From: Geosiphon pyriformis
Taxonomy: Eukaryota > Glomeromycota > Glomeromycetes > Archaeosporales > Geosiphonaceae
Direction of reading: 5' to 3'
Assembly: GCA_016748015.1 (NCBI GenBank)
Contig: JAAOMT010000727.1
Span: 279,689-343,688 of the forward strand
DNA: 64,000 nt
Positions 10,641 through 22,644 of this stretch are shown here, piece after piece. Made by a program: the position numbers and the translations under genes. Numbering within the stretch: the stretch's first letter is position 1; each line of letters begins with the position of its first letter. The notes beneath the pieces are model-generated. The model was not told the origin of the DNA, made no database searches, and saw only the letters and a program-made list of their open reading frames with translations.

Positions 10641-11582
10641 CATGAAATTATCTTATAATTCCTATCATTAATTAGCATATATTATCATTTCAAATTATCA
10701 CTTATTACATTAGCAAAAATGTCCAAAATTATCATTTAATTAATAACCCAAATTGTACACAACACAAATGTAACCTAATTGCGATGATCAATCATGCAAT
10801 ACCCCAAACTACGTAATATTCAAAAGTTCGCTGAAATTTGTAGAAATTTGCCAAAATAATTGATAGTTCACTGAAATATCTAATAGTTCACAGAAATAAC
10901 TTGTAGTTCACCAAAATGTATCTTTAGTTCAGCAAAATTGTAGAAAATAGTAAAGTTCAAGTTCATAGAATAGTGTTACAACAAGTTGTATAAAAGAAGA
11001 GCTTCTTTCTTCGAGAAAATGTATTTTACTTTAAATTTATCACTTAGAACTACTCCTACACACACAAAAAGAAATAAATATAAAATAATTCAAAAAACCA
11101 AAAACTCTTTAATTATTGCACTTGGAAAATTCTCAAAACTCAACTAACGTTTTGAAATTGATTAGCTACCAATTTCAATAAACTGTTAGTAACTCCAGGC
11201 CTGGATTGAAAACATCTCTCTTGACAGAATTCTATTTCTTTTACATTTTTTTATTTTCTTTTTTTCTTACTATAATCATTAAGGTTACAGACAAGATTCC
11301 TGTAGAAGAATTGACTTTTACAGCAAAGTAACTACACATTTTTAGTGAGCTTCCAGACGAGCATTTCTTAAGAAAGAGTTGATATTTACTACAATGTAAC
11401 TACATAAAGCAACTGGCATGGAATTGGCCATTTCACTCATAAGCTCAGCAAGTTCAAATTATAGGAGATAATTTGAAGATAAATTCAGTTACTGGAGGTC
11501 CAACTACTTCTTGGAAACATAAATTCACAGCAAACAAGCATCAACAACATTCAAAAAAAAAGACCAAAAACCTCTGGTAACA
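10609..11582 (+). repeat. 3' LTR of gypsy A1 (LTR-A)
   Basis: A 974-bp LTR beginning TGTTACTAG and ending CTGGTAACA, which gives short inverted ends. It aligns end to end with the solo LTR at 50507-51479 and both A2 LTRs. The purine stretch GAGAAGGAAG just before it is the plus-strand primer. Inside are decayed copies of the TTCNNNGAA array (about 10830-10945), a TATAAAAG box (about 10989), the inverted repeat GAAATTG/CAATTTC and a pyrimidine-rich tract near 11240-11270. Confidence 0.85.
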
Positions 11583-12816
11583 ACGTGTTGGAGGATGCTA
11601 CTGTACAAATCTCTAATAAATTGGTTTAGAATTTGTGGTGCTGTAAAATAGTCAGCCTGAATTGCTTGAATTTGGCGCAGGTTCCTGTAGAAGCGTTCTA
11701 AGTAAGTAGTGACTGCTTCATTTTCTCCTTGTTTGATATCATGAGTCAGCAGTATCCTAAAGAAAATAGGGAATGGCCTACATGGTTCTGGCATCATTCT
11801 ATCCATTGGCTGCAATGGCTTTTTCCACATCATTTAGCCATACTTGGGCATTGTTCTTTTCACCAGTGAATTTTTCAATTTTGGCAATAGAAGCATATGT
11901 TATTGGTGCTACAATGTGTTATTGTGGTGGTGGAAGCGGCTGTTGTGGTTGTTGGGATGGTTGAAGTGGCTGTGGTTGAATTAGTTCAATAATCAGTTTA
12001 ATTGGTGGTTGATTTATGATGATATTTGGAGGTAAGTTTGGTTGATTGATTAAATTGGGGTTTAAAATATTCTAATTCTGCAGTGTTTGAATATTTGGAG
12101 TTTTGATTTCCAAATTTTCTTGATTTGTATTTTTTGGAGTTTGAGATTCTTTTTCTTCTTTTGATTTTGATGCTTCCCATGGATTGGCTATTCCAAAATC
12201 TGGTGAAGGTGGTGATGATTGGATTCTTGATGGCATTGGTGTTCACAATTGAAATCCTTCAAAATATTTGCTGTATAGACTTAGTAATTCTGTTTTTTTT
12301 TGTTTATTTTGGAATGGAAATTGTCCAAATATTAATGTCACATTTAATGTGGACATGTTTGGTAATGTGATATGGATGGCACTTCCCAGAGTATAATAAT
12401 ATGATGGATTTGTGAGTGATTCAACTCTGTGTTTTTTCCAAATAAGTGGTTGAATTCATTGAAATATTACTATTGGTGTTTGTAGTTTTTCTTTGCCTTT
12501 ACTTAAGTAAGTGATTGGGTATCATTGTTGTGTGTGATGTTCAATTTCTTTGTTAATCTCAATAATGATAGATGCAAAATTATGATTTGTTGGTAAGCTG
12601 GTGTTTTGTATTAATTTGTGGTAGAAAGTTTCTCTCGCTGATTCAGTATTTACTAATGTTTCTAACAAATAGGCAATTTATTCATTGACATAGAAATTGA
12701 AGGCTGATTCTGCTAATATATGATTGTGATTTAATCCCAAGTGTTAACAGTAGTGTTGAAATAAGGATTTTGTGAATCCTAAATGGTTTGCTCCTATACT
12801 TTCTGATTCTGCCACT
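11583..12816 (-). pseudogene. Gypsy B1 gag, N-terminal part, internally deleted
   Basis: Read on the minus strand from 12816, this is the Gag of family B, matching B3 (60814 onward). The first module (12816 to about 12530) carries the Gly-Ala-Asn-His-Leu-Gly block. A Pro/Gln/Asn-rich linker follows (12250-11930), then the capsid-like start Ala-Lys-Ile-Glu-Lys-Phe-Thr-Gly-Glu (about 11900). After the first part of the capsid region the text jumps to the Lys-Gln-Gly-Glu-Asn-Glu block near 11740, so an internal stretch is deleted. The frame ends at 11583, where the A1 LTR is inserted. The presumed first codon reads GTG, not ATG. Several stops are present. The rest of B1 is not found to the left. 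Confidence 0.7.
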
Positions 12817-12874
12817 GTTGATTTGTTGTTGGTGCTGGTTTTTTGTAGGATTATACCTCACAGGGAGCACCAAA

Positions 12875-13746
12875 TGTTACAGATGATTATTTGGAATCTC
12901 AGATCAAATAACAGATCTGTAACTTAGTGCTCAATATTTTGACAAGGCTGGTGACACTGGTATGTTGGTTGTATTTGAAGATTTTGGAGTTCTTTGTATA
13001 ATAAACAGAGATTTAATTGATGGTTTTATTCATAGCTTCCTGAAATCACAGTTTTATCAAATTTTTTTCTCAGCGTGGTGGCCGGTAATCCTTCTGGTAA
13101 GCTATTCTTAAATCTATAAGTGTTCTACCCTTGTTTCATGGGTCTTTTACCAGTATATATGACATCTATATCTCAGTGCTTAATCCTTAATTAATTTTAG
13201 TAAAACCAAAAAAATAACAAAAAAAATAAAAGAAAATAAAAGAAAATAAAGAAAATAACAAAAAACAATTACAAGTTAGTATCCCGTCAATAGCTGTGAT
13301 CAAGAGTTATTGTTCCAGTATAGTTAAGTATTAATTATTATCAACATAAAGTATTGATAGTAGAGAATGGATTGAGATAGTGAATGATTATTTATTAATA
13401 TTTTGTGAATTGGAAAGTTGCTTAAATGAAATCTAAACTGAGAGGTCTTCTAACTAAGGATTCTGCTTTTTTCTACTTTTAACACTACTGCTATATATAC
13501 ATAATTGAGATTCCTCAATTTCTCGATTCTTCACTTCAGAAATCCTGAAATTCCTGGAATTCTGCAATTCCTTTTGAGAGGAATCCTGAAATTCTGAAAT
13601 CCTGTGATTCCTTGCATGGAAAATCCTGAAATTCCTGGAATCCTGCAATTCCTCTTGAGAGGAATCCTGAAATTTCACATTTACTATGGCTACTTTTGAT
13701 TGGCTATTTCATATGCTACTATATTTTTTATATTCTATGAGTAATA
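12875..13746 (-). repeat. 5' LTR of gypsy B1 (LTR-B)
   Basis: An LTR of about 872 bp in minus orientation. Its gag-proximal end TGTAACA (complement at 12875-12881) is followed by the primer-binding site TTTGGTGCTCCCTG (complement 12861-12874). Its outer end is TGTTACTC with C-to-T damage at 13739-13746. Features seen: a CAATAG hairpin at 13288-13312, a TATA box near 13493-13500, and the AATTCCAGGATTCC-type array at 13540-13670. It aligns with 53042-53891 and 59877-60751. Confidence 0.8.
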
Positions 13747-14570
13747 TTATACTTGTTTTTTTTTGTTCTTCTAATTTTTATTGTTATTAATACTTTGTTG
13801 TTGTTATTTTTGAGTCTAAAAAAATATTAAAGCTTACTATAGTAAAAATTAGTACTCTGTATAAATATTATATCTAATAAAAAACTTTTTGATACTATTA
13901 TTATTATAAGTATTAAAATCTGGATTATTTGTTTGTTAACTATAAAATATTATTATTTTTGTCTTTTAAACTGTCTTCCAAATTTGTGGTTGATTTCAAG
14001 CTTTTTGTATTATTTTTTGTTAATAACAAGTCTTATATTATGGTTTTTGTCTTTTTGGCTTTACTTTTTGTTATTTTTTTAGTTACTACAGCTATTAATT
14101 TTGTTATTTAATTTAGATTAGATTTTTTAAAATCTTAGATTTCAAGTTTGGCTGTTTTGGTAAAGTTTATTATTAAATTTATTGGTTTTTTGATTGCTTT
14201 AGTAACTTTTTTTGTATTTAAAAATATGTGAAAGTTACAAGATTAAAAAATTTATTTACTATGCTTAATATTTTTTAGAATTTTGTTTTTTTTTAGTTAA
14301 TATGTTTAAAAACTTTGTCTTAAAACTAAAATTTAATTTAATAATATGAATAATAATAATTTAGATACTATTAAAACACATTCTTTAAATAAAGAAACAT
14401 ATAACTATATAATTACTTTGTAATAAATATTTAGTTTTAAAATTAAAAAAAACTAAATTGTTTTTAAGTAAGTTTATTTTTGATTTTAGAAATTTAAATA
14501 ATATTATCAAAAAACTTAGTAAGCAAAATTTACTTCTGGCTCTTTTTAATTTAGCTTAGTTAGTATTTTG
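13747..14570 (+). pseudogene. Ghost L2 LINE ORF1, C-terminal part
   Basis: Continuation of the ghost ORF1 at 6035-6672. Codon-by-codon reading gives an RRM-like strand with Val-Val-Val-Ile-Phe-Glu-Ser (about 13797), a destroyed zinc-knuckle region (about 13915-13940), a Lys-Ser-Tyr block (about 14028), and a Leu-Asp-x-Leu-Lys-Ser block. Then comes an Ile-Ser-Ser-Leu-Ala-Val-Leu-Val-Lys helix (about 14130-14165) typical of the L2 coiled region. It ends in Phe-Leu-Ser-Lys-Phe-Ile-Phe-Asp-Phe (about 14460-14490) and runs straight into the shared LINE 3' tail with no ORF2 between. Open at 13929-14111 only. Changes are almost all G/C to A/T. Confidence 0.6.
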
Positions 14571-14660
14571 ATTAACTTGAATTGTTAATTATATGTAAAA
14601 AATATATAATTAATATTTAATTTAAGCTATTTAGTTTAATATATTATATTAAATAATTTT
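14570..14660 (+). repeat. LINE 3' tail (decayed copy, L2)
   Basis: This contains the same two tail blocks as the other LINE copies: an ATATGTAAAAAATAT-like core and a TTAGTTTAATATATTATATT-like block. It follows the end of the ghost L2 ORF1 directly, which argues that this element family lacks ORF2. Confidence 0.55.
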
Positions 14661-16876
14661 GAACATATTTTGTTAAAATATTAATACAAAAAAGTCTATT
14701 TTAGAATTAAAATTTTAATACTTAATTAAATAAATATTTTATATACAGAATTTGTAAACAAATATAATATAATAATAGATTTACAAATTATTAAAAACCT
14801 TTTTTTATATAAATAAAAAATATATTATTTAATACAAATTTGTTTTGATTTTTTTTGATTTAATTTCTTAATTTAAAACAAGTTATTAAACTTAAATTTA
14901 TAATTTTTATAGTAAAAATAGTTTTATTATTTATATATTTTTAATTATATAATATTTATTTATATATATATATATTTTAATAAATATATACAAAAACTTA
15001 ATATTTTAAAAACTTAAATTATATATTATTTATATGTAGATAATTTTATTAAAATTTTTATTAACAATTTAAATAAAAATTGAATATTATATATTTTTAA
15101 CATTACAAAAAATTTAAATTATAAAAATAAATTTTTAATTAATAAATATCTTAATTGTTTTTAAAAATATTATAAATTAACAAATTATATTATAGCTTTT
15201 TTATATTTAATTATAGTTTATTTTAAAGATTTTTTATTTATTAAATAAAAGTAATTGTTATAATATTAATAATAATAACTTTATTTTAAATATTTTAAAT
15301 ATTTTTTAATAATGTATTTATATTTAAAGTTATTTTAAAAACATAATAATTACTTTTTGGTTTTATAAAAAATAATAATTTTTAATTATATTTATATTAT
15401 ATTTTTTAATATAATATTATAATTAAATTTAATATATTAATAAATAACAAAAAAAAACAATATTGTATAGTAATAAAATAATCAAAAGATAATTTAATTT
15501 TAATAAACAATTAAATTAATAAAGCTTTAATATATAAAATCAATTTTATAAATATTTTAATTATTATTCTTTTTAAAAGATAACAAAAAAATTTGAAAAT
15601 TTGAAAATAATTTGTATTGTTAACAAAAAATAACACACTAGTATATAAAAATCCAATTAAGCCAAATTAAATTGAATTTTAAATACTGTTTAAATTTAGT
15701 TTCAATTATAAATTAAATTTGAACTAAACCAAATTTTCAAAGTAAATTCAGTTTTAATTTGAAATTAAAACTTTTTGGCAAATCTAAGTTTAGTTTAATC
15801 TAATTTAAAGTTTATAAACTTATTTAAATTTGATAAAATTAAAAAAATATTTTGTATTACTTGTTTATTAATTATTACTTTGTTTTTTTTATTATAATCA
15901 GTTAAAAATATATATAAAATTATATATGTATAACAACTCTATTTTTCAATTTATTAAAATAAATTTATTGCTTGTATTATCTAATATTATTAAAAATTCG
16001 AAATTCGAAATAATGAAATTTAATAATCCAAATAATTTAAATATTAATATGTCTAATAAACATAATTTTTAAAGTAAAATATAAGACTATTTCAATAAGT
16101 TTAAGTAAAACTCTAAATATTTGGTCTTAAAATATGTATATAAAATATTTTTTTACAAAATTATTAGTATTGCTAACTTCTTATTAAACAGTATATATTA
16201 TAATAAAGAATATTATAAAAAAACAAAATGATCAAAAAAATTGTAAATAATCAAAGAAATGTTTTAACAAATAAATTTGCTATTTTTTTATGATTTTTTG
16301 ACCAATCTAACTAGAAAATTACTTTAGTTTTTTGTAGTAATTGCAATTAATTTTAATAATTGCTATCTGGTTTATTAATTACCAGTAACTATTTGTTATA
16401 AAAAAATATTTTAAATTAATTAAAATATTTTAATATTTAAATTCTGTTTTTTAATCTGTTTGTATTAATGTAATTAAAAATAAAGTTATAAAACTTTATA
16501 CTTTATATAAACAAAAATTAAAACTAAGTACTACTTTTATTATGAAATGTTTTTTTATTTTACTTATATTTATAATATAATCATACTTAGGTACTATTAA
16601 GTCCAAAAAAATTTTTACATTAGATCTTTAAACATTTTTTAATAATAAAGTTTTTGTTTCAATTATTACTTATTATATCAAAAACAATTGAAATTTTTAA
16701 TAAACAATAATTAATTTTAGTTTAATAAGTAAATAATATAATAAAATAAATATTATAACCGAATTTTATAAAAGATTAAAAAATTAAAAAATTATATTAA
16801 AAATATGTATATATATTTTTTACATGAATTGAATTAAATTAATAATTAATAATAAAGTTAACATATTATATAAAAA
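14661..16876. other. Extremely AT-rich DNA without recognisable genes
   Basis: Long A and T runs, no open frame worth calling, and no LTR or LINE landmark that I could align. A stretch at about 15650-15830 repeats AAATTTAGTTTAA-like words imperfectly, and a similar text occurs at 21880-22010. It is probably older, fully decayed repeat DNA. Confidence 0.5.
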
Positions 16877-17213
16877 ATTAATATCATCTAAAACTTAAAA
16901 TTATTATAATGTTCATATTATTAAAAATCGTATTTTCTTAATATTAACTTAAGTTGGTTTTTATTATTGTTTTAAAGCCAAATTTTTGATATTAGTATTA
17001 TTTAAGATTTAAAATTATGATAGTGTTTATATTATTAAAAATTATATTTTCTTAATATTGATTTAAATTGGTTTTATTATTGTTTTAAAGCTAAATTTTC
17101 AATATTAATATTATCTGAAAATCAGAGTTACTATCATACTTATAGCATTAAAAATTGCATTTATTTAATATTAGCTTAAATAATTTTTATTATTGTCTTA
17201 AGCCAAATTTTCA
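16877..17213. repeat. Three-unit tandem repeat, about 112 bp per unit
   Basis: Units begin at about 16877, 16990 and 17102 with ATATTARTATTATCT-like text. Each has a TATTATTAAAAAT block about 45 bases in and a TTTTATTATTGTTTTAAGCC-like block near its end. The copies differ at many positions, so the array is old. No coding content is seen. The next 200 bases (17214-17413) are AT-rich and blank. Confidence 0.7.
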
Positions 17214-17413
17214 GTTAAAAAAATTATATTTATTTTTTTATTAGTTATTAAATTAATTTTTTTTGACAGTTTTTGTTATTATTTTAGATAATACTACAAA
17301 TAATAATATTTTTATAAAAAAGTTAAAGAAAAAATTAGAAAAAAAATATTTAATTAAACTTAAAGTACTTTTAATTTTAATGCTTTAATCATATTTTTTT
17401 TTATTAGAGTTTA

Positions 17414-17530
17414 ATAAACAAAGCCCAACCACTATTTAATACAATATAACCACATAGAGTCTTAAATTAGATGTGGCTCACATATTTTCTACATGTAACC
17501 AGCTACTCAAGCCAGTTTAAACTATACTAT
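17414..17530 (-). repeat. LINE 3' tail of the L2 copy
   Basis: On the minus strand it reads GGTTACATGTAGAAA, about 35 bases, then TTATATTGTATTAAATAG. It matches the L1 tail at 22645-22745 block for block although the attached proteins differ. It marks the 3' end of the L2 element to its right. Confidence 0.65.
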
Positions 17531-18220
17531 GTTGATGTATTAGAAGAAAACTTACCCAAAGATAACATTTTTTGAACAATGAGAAACAAAGTTGCACTAC
17601 AAGGAACCAATCTAACCAGTCATTTGGCTGTCTTCAAGGTATTAACTTTAACATCAATAGATTTATGTTCCCAAAGAGACATTAAGTTAGAAAACACTTC
17701 ATCATACAAACCAACTGGGTGCTCTAAATCATCAAACATATTAATATTCTCTATGTAGTACTTTTTTTTTTAAAAAACCACTTCTCTCTCCAACTTACCA
17801 ACAATTTTACTAAAAGAACTTAAATGTATTATAACCTTATTGACTTTAAGACCAAGTTTACTGCTTGAGACCAAATCTCTATTAATAAATTGTTCGAACA
17901 ATTTAACCAAGGAACCAACTGATTTAATAATAGACTCAACTAAAACAGAAAGCTTGACCAAATCAAACTCCAAAGAAGCCAACCAAAAAGACACCAAGAG
18001 ATTACCAACAACCATAAAAAGAAAAGTAGGAGCTGTTAGAGGAAGAAATTCAAAAGAATCCAAGAAAGCAGAAGCTTTTGCATAAGAAATACCACTTATA
18101 AAATGTGTTCTAAACATCTTAGGAGCCTTAGAAAAGAAAGACAAAAAAACTTTACAGTCTACAGCCAAATGACTTACTTCTTAACACTTAAAGCAGTGCT
18201 AACAACCAGAGGTTTCTCAC

Positions 18221-19061
18221 TATTATGGGAGTGTTTTCTTGGTATATTTTAATTGTTGATCTCCCATTTTAATTGCAATTAGTCTCTTGTGAGTTTCTCT
18301 ATTTTATGTGTTGGATATTAATAATAATATACTGAAGGTTTTCTCTTAATGTTGTGATGTAAGTCTTTTCTTTAATTTTAGTTGTCTTTGTATGTTGTGT
18401 ACCCCTTCCCAGAGGCTAATCTGAAATCTACCCACTGTTTGGGGTCTTTTCTGAAGCTATCTTTGCAATTGTCTGATGTGTTTCTCTAATCTAAAAACAC
18501 AGAATGTTAATGGTCTTTTCACAATTTCCCTAAGTATATAATAAAGCTTTTTCAATTTAATTAATAACCATGTGAATAATTTTGATCAGGAATTATTCTT
18601 TCAAAGGATTCAGAGATAGAATAATAGTTTCATTTGCTAGAGAGGATATGTGAATTCTATTGTTAATCTCGTAATTGTGATGTTCATTCAATTTATTATT
18701 TTTTTTATTAATTCTTTTTGAATAAGATTTTATTTAGATATTTGTTGTTTCTAGTTGAAGCTTGTTCTTTTTCATCATTAAAAACTATTGTATATATATA
18801 TAATTATTGTTTTACAAAATAACGTCTTGTAATACTCTATTTCTATTATTTTTAAATAATGCTTGCTACTATTGTGAAATAGTACTTGCTGCTTTTGCAT
18901 GATAGTGCTTGCTGCTATTGTATGATAGTGCTTGCTGCTATTGTAAAATAGTGCTTGCTGTTATTTGTAAATCATTTCTTTTTATAAATTGTTGCTGTGC
19001 TATTTCATAATTGGCTAATTTATATTATTTATAATTCTTATTAAATTCTTGAACTGTAACA
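18221..19061 (-). repeat. Solo LTR-X (copy X1) inside L2 ORF1
   Basis: An 841-bp sequence whose ends read TATTATGGG and CTGTAACA, flanked by TCAC (18217-18220) and CCAC (19062-19065), a 4-bp target duplication with one C/T difference. It aligns over its whole length with 48660-50232. Orientation is taken as minus because a TATA box (18790-18803), the upstream 23-bp repeats (18855-18965) and the GAATAATT hairpin (18574-18598) then fall in the same order as in LTR-B. No internal gypsy sequence accompanies it, so it is a recombination remnant. Confidence 0.75.
18855..18965 (-). promoter_or_regulatory. 23-bp repeat array upstream of the LTR-X TATA box
   Basis: Four to five imperfect copies of a unit containing GTGCTTGCTGCTATTGT, spaced about 23 bp, sit directly upstream (in minus orientation) of a TATATATATATA stretch at 18790-18803. 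The X2 copy has a related array at 49340-49430. The position suggests an upstream activating array of the LTR promoter. Confidence 0.5.
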
Positions 19062-20549
19062 CCACCAAATATGGCATTTTTTTAAGGTACCAGTTTTGAC
19101 AACTGCAAAGTTCAAATTAATTTGGGAACCAAATGTAACCAGAGCAAACTGAGAATGATGACCAAAATTAGACAAACAAGGAATAAAACAAGTTTAGTCA
19201 CCAATTTGAGAGATTATATTACTAATTTCAAAGACAGTACAGCCAAAAGAGAGATTGACCAACTTGGTCTTAAACCAATTACAAAACAAAATTGTCTCAT
19301 TTTGATTGATAAGAGAAAAAATATGAATACTATTTTTGCCTACCAAAATTGACCAGTGAGTGAGAGCAGAAGCAGTAGCATGCAATTTTTTAAAATAAAC
19401 AACCACATATTGCCAAACACTAGCAGATTTCAACATGACATGAGAAACTTTACCAAAAACACCAAGAGCTGACTTAATATTAGCAGCAGACACACCCAAA
19501 GCACATCACACAGTGCAATAGCAGCAGAAAAAAAACTAGATTCAGAAACAACTAAAGATTTGGCAATTTTAAGAGAGACAAAGTGAACAGAACTTATAAG
19601 CTCAACCAAAAATACAGCATTCAGAGAATTTAAAGAAGCAAACTCCATACAGAAAAGTTTTATATTGTCTCTAAAAACAGATTTCACATCCAAAAAACCA
19701 TGTATAGACTGAAAACAGTCTTAACATAAGCCAATTTGATCTTAAAAGTAGCACCAAGCACCAGAATAGAGGCCACCTACTCAACAAATCTTTGATGACT
19801 AGCAATAGTTTCCCAAGCACCACTAGCAGCAGCATTAGAAACCAGAGGAGGTAATGATTCAGTTTCCATTTGGTCAGCCCAGTTCTCAGGAACAGGTAAC
19901 ACTATAGGAGACAATTGTTTTGCTTCTAAGACTAATAATGATCTATTAAAAGACTTCACATTTGGCAATACAACTAGTAGTTAATTTTGGTCTATTTTGG
20001 ATAACATGCTGGATAATGCTATGGAGATCTTATCTAAAATCTTATTGAGAACCACAAAGAGGTTTGGTGTAACAATAGCAAAGGCAAACAATTGTCTTTA
20101 CTTATCTGAATTTTTGGTCTTTTTGACCATTTTTTTGATGAGAAGATGCTAGCAGTACTAAATGTTAAAGTTATAAAGAGAAATATCAACTTGTTAACTG
20201 GTCTATTATTAAACATTTTTGGGCTCTTAATAGGAGTGGAGGCAACACTGAGACTAACCCAAGTGTGTTTCTTTAAAAGAATTTTAACTGGTAAAAAACC
20301 AGCCAAAGATGAGGAAGTTGTTTTAGTAGCTATTAAAGACAGTTTTTCATGATTACTAGGTAAAAAGAAGACTTCCAAAACGTTCTGTTTAGTTGCTTCT
20401 ACTACAGAGAAAGCTTCTCTGGTTGAAATTTTATTAGATATCTCAGGAAAAATATCAGATACAGCTTTCTTATTTTTTGCTTTGATCATGGTCATAAAAT
20501 TAAAGAGATAAAGAGCTTTTATCATATTTTTAACTAGTAATATAAACAA

Positions 20550-22644
20550 TTTTAAATAAAATAAAAAATAAAATTTCTAAAATATTTATTAATAACCCAA
20601 ACTGAATATAATTTACTTGAAATTTTTTTAATATAAATCTTATATAATTTAACTTTGTAATTTGTATCTTGTTTTAATATTTTAAATTTTTTAAATATAT
20701 CTGTAATATATATTAAATTAAATACTATAAGCTTATTTTGAATTGTTTTATTTAGTAAAATTTTACTTATAATATGATTAAAAATAGTTTATTTTTTAAA
20801 TTAACAAGTCTTTTATATCTAATTTTATATATTTTAAATACAAAAATTTTAACTGTAAATTTATAAACATTTAACAATCTTATTAAAACTTATATTAATT
20901 TTTATTAATATGTTATTTTACATAATTTGAGTTTTTTTTAATAAAATTGCTAAATTTCTTAAATTATTTAAGAATATTACAGTTAAAATATTAATTGATT
21001 TAAATAATACTGTTTTTTTAATTATTTTTTTCTTTAATATTTTTTTAATCATGTTAAAAATATAAATGATAATAATAAATTCGATAAAATATTATAATCT
21101 CAATTGGATTTATTTATTTATTTTAATATATTTAACATTAGATCTATTATTTATTATGATAATTAAACCAATAAAAAAAAATTATTTTAAAACAAATACA
21201 ATTGTAATGTTTTGTATTATATTGAATTCAAAAAAAAGATTCTATTATTTTACAAAAAAAAAATTTTTAAATGATAATATTAATAAAATAAAAAAATTAT
21301 AAATTATTTATTTATTTAAATAGCTTTATTTCCAAATTTTATATAATAAATAAATTTTTAAAATATGTATTTTCTTTAAAATAAATATATACTAACTATT
21401 ATACTTATATTAAATAATAATTTTTTATTAAATAACAATTTTAATAATACTATACTATTAATTATATAGTTTATATTAGAAACAAACTTTGATAATAATA
21501 AAAAAAAAACTTAACAAAATTGATTATTATATCTCTAAAAAAATAACCAATAAAAAAATAAATATAATGGCATAATAGAAAATATATTGCAAAAAATATC
21601 TATTTAAATTAATATTTTTATTAAAAATTTGATATTTAAATATATTAAACATATTTTTTTTTCTTATATATATAATTTATAATTACTTAATAATTTAAAA
21701 ATTATTTGTTACTTTTAAATGTGTTTTTTTTGCAAGTAAAAATATAATTACAAATAAAATTTTACTTAATACCTAAAACTATAAAAGCAGCATAATATTT
21801 TTAATCACAAATATAAAGACTATTAAAAAAAATTAGTTAATAATATAATATAATTTTTTAATAATCAATTTAAACATGTTTATAAACTTTGAAACAAACT
21901 TGTTGTTTGAATTTAAGTTTAGTTTAAGTTTAGTAATTTTAAGTTTAGTTCAAGTTTAAATTGTTTGAATTTTATTTGATTTAATAATTTAATTAAATTT
22001 AGACTAAATTAAACTAAATATTAAAATTTTATTAATATAATTCTATATCTTATATTAGCACTTTTAGAATTTAATAGCAAACATTTATTTAATATACTTT
22101 ACAAAAATTAACAATTATACAAATTAAAAAAAAAAGAAATAACAAAAAGTAAATAAAAAGTTGATATTATTAAATTAATCTAAGTATAAATTTAAATGTA
22201 AATATTTTTATATAGTTTTAAAAAATCTTGTTTATATACTCATAAAAAAAAATCAATAATTAAATTAGTAATTATATTAATAATTTGGTTATTAATTAAG
22301 TTAATGATTAAATTAATAACTAAGTTATTAATCAAATTATTAATTAAATTAATGATCATATTAACAATTATTTTTAAAAATAAGATAACTAATTAATAAT
22401 ATTAGTAACTAATACATGTGATTAGTTATGACTAGTTAAATAAATAAAACTAAAAAGTAAAAGTTTTAATTATAACAATATAATAATATAATAAGTTTTT
22501 AAGTAAAACTGTTTATAGCGTTTTTTATAAAAATAATATAGTTTTTTTGAAATTATAACTGGTATTTATATTTAAATATTTGTTTTAATTTTTTTAATAG
22601 TCAATAAAAAGTTTTTTTAAGTATTTTTTTTTTATTACTTTAAT
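20550..22644. other. AT-rich DNA without recognisable genes
   Basis: The first bases are probably the 5' untranslated end of the L2 element. The rest is dominated by A and T. One open frame (21066-21302, +, 78 codons, Ile/Lys/Tyr-rich) looks like base composition, not a protein. Imperfect AAGTTTAGTT words cluster at 21900-22010. At 22256-22380 an imperfect 15-16-bp tandem repeat of TTAATTAAATTAATGA-like units can be read. No LTR or LINE alignment was found. Confidence 0.5.

Larger units (their letters stand above)
6673..11582 (+). mobile_element. Gypsy copy A1, 5'-truncated
   Basis: Family A Ty3/gypsy element aligned with the complete copy A2 (23410-33366). Similarity begins abruptly at about 6673, inside the pol stretch between dUTPase and RT, so the 5' LTR, gag, protease, Cys-rich domain and dUTPase are gone. 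What remains is RT, RNase H, integrase, ORF3 and the 3' LTR. The right end lies inside the gag of gypsy copy B1: the B1 frame breaks exactly at 11583. The 4 bases after the LTR (acgt) are the expected target duplication, but the left partner is lost. The left flank is the ghost L2 LINE. Confidence 0.75.
17531..20549 (-). pseudogene. L2 LINE ORF1 (Gag-like), interrupted by a solo LTR
   Basis: Read from about 20549 down. The N-terminus is Lys-rich with a Ser/Thr/Pro-rich linker (20500-20030). The Asn-Trp-Ala-Asp-Gln-Met-Glu-Thr-Glu block follows (about 19890), then two RRM-like stretches (19700-19200). The solo LTR-X occupies 18221-19061. Beyond it a CCHC knuckle spans about 18153-18194 with spacing C-x2-C-x4-H-x4-C, broken by a stop after the second Cys. 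A helical Leu-rich region (18000-17780) and a C-terminal block with Trp-Leu-Val-Arg-Leu-Val-Pro-Cys-Ser (about 17610) complete it. The text then enters the 3' tail without any endonuclease or RT. Several stops and frameshifts occur. The role is RNA binding in the retrotransposition particle; without ORF2 the element would need the enzymes of another LINE. Confidence 0.7.

Noticed and set aside
18855-18965. CRISPR-like or satellite array at the GTGCTTGCTGCTATTGT repeats
   Set aside because: The units are contiguous and imperfect, lack spacers, and sit at a fixed place in both LTR-X copies next to a TATA box.
21066-21302. 78-codon Ile/Tyr/Lys-rich frame as a small membrane protein
   Set aside because: Composition matches the surrounding AT-rich DNA; AAA, AAT, ATT and TAT codons generate such frames without selection.
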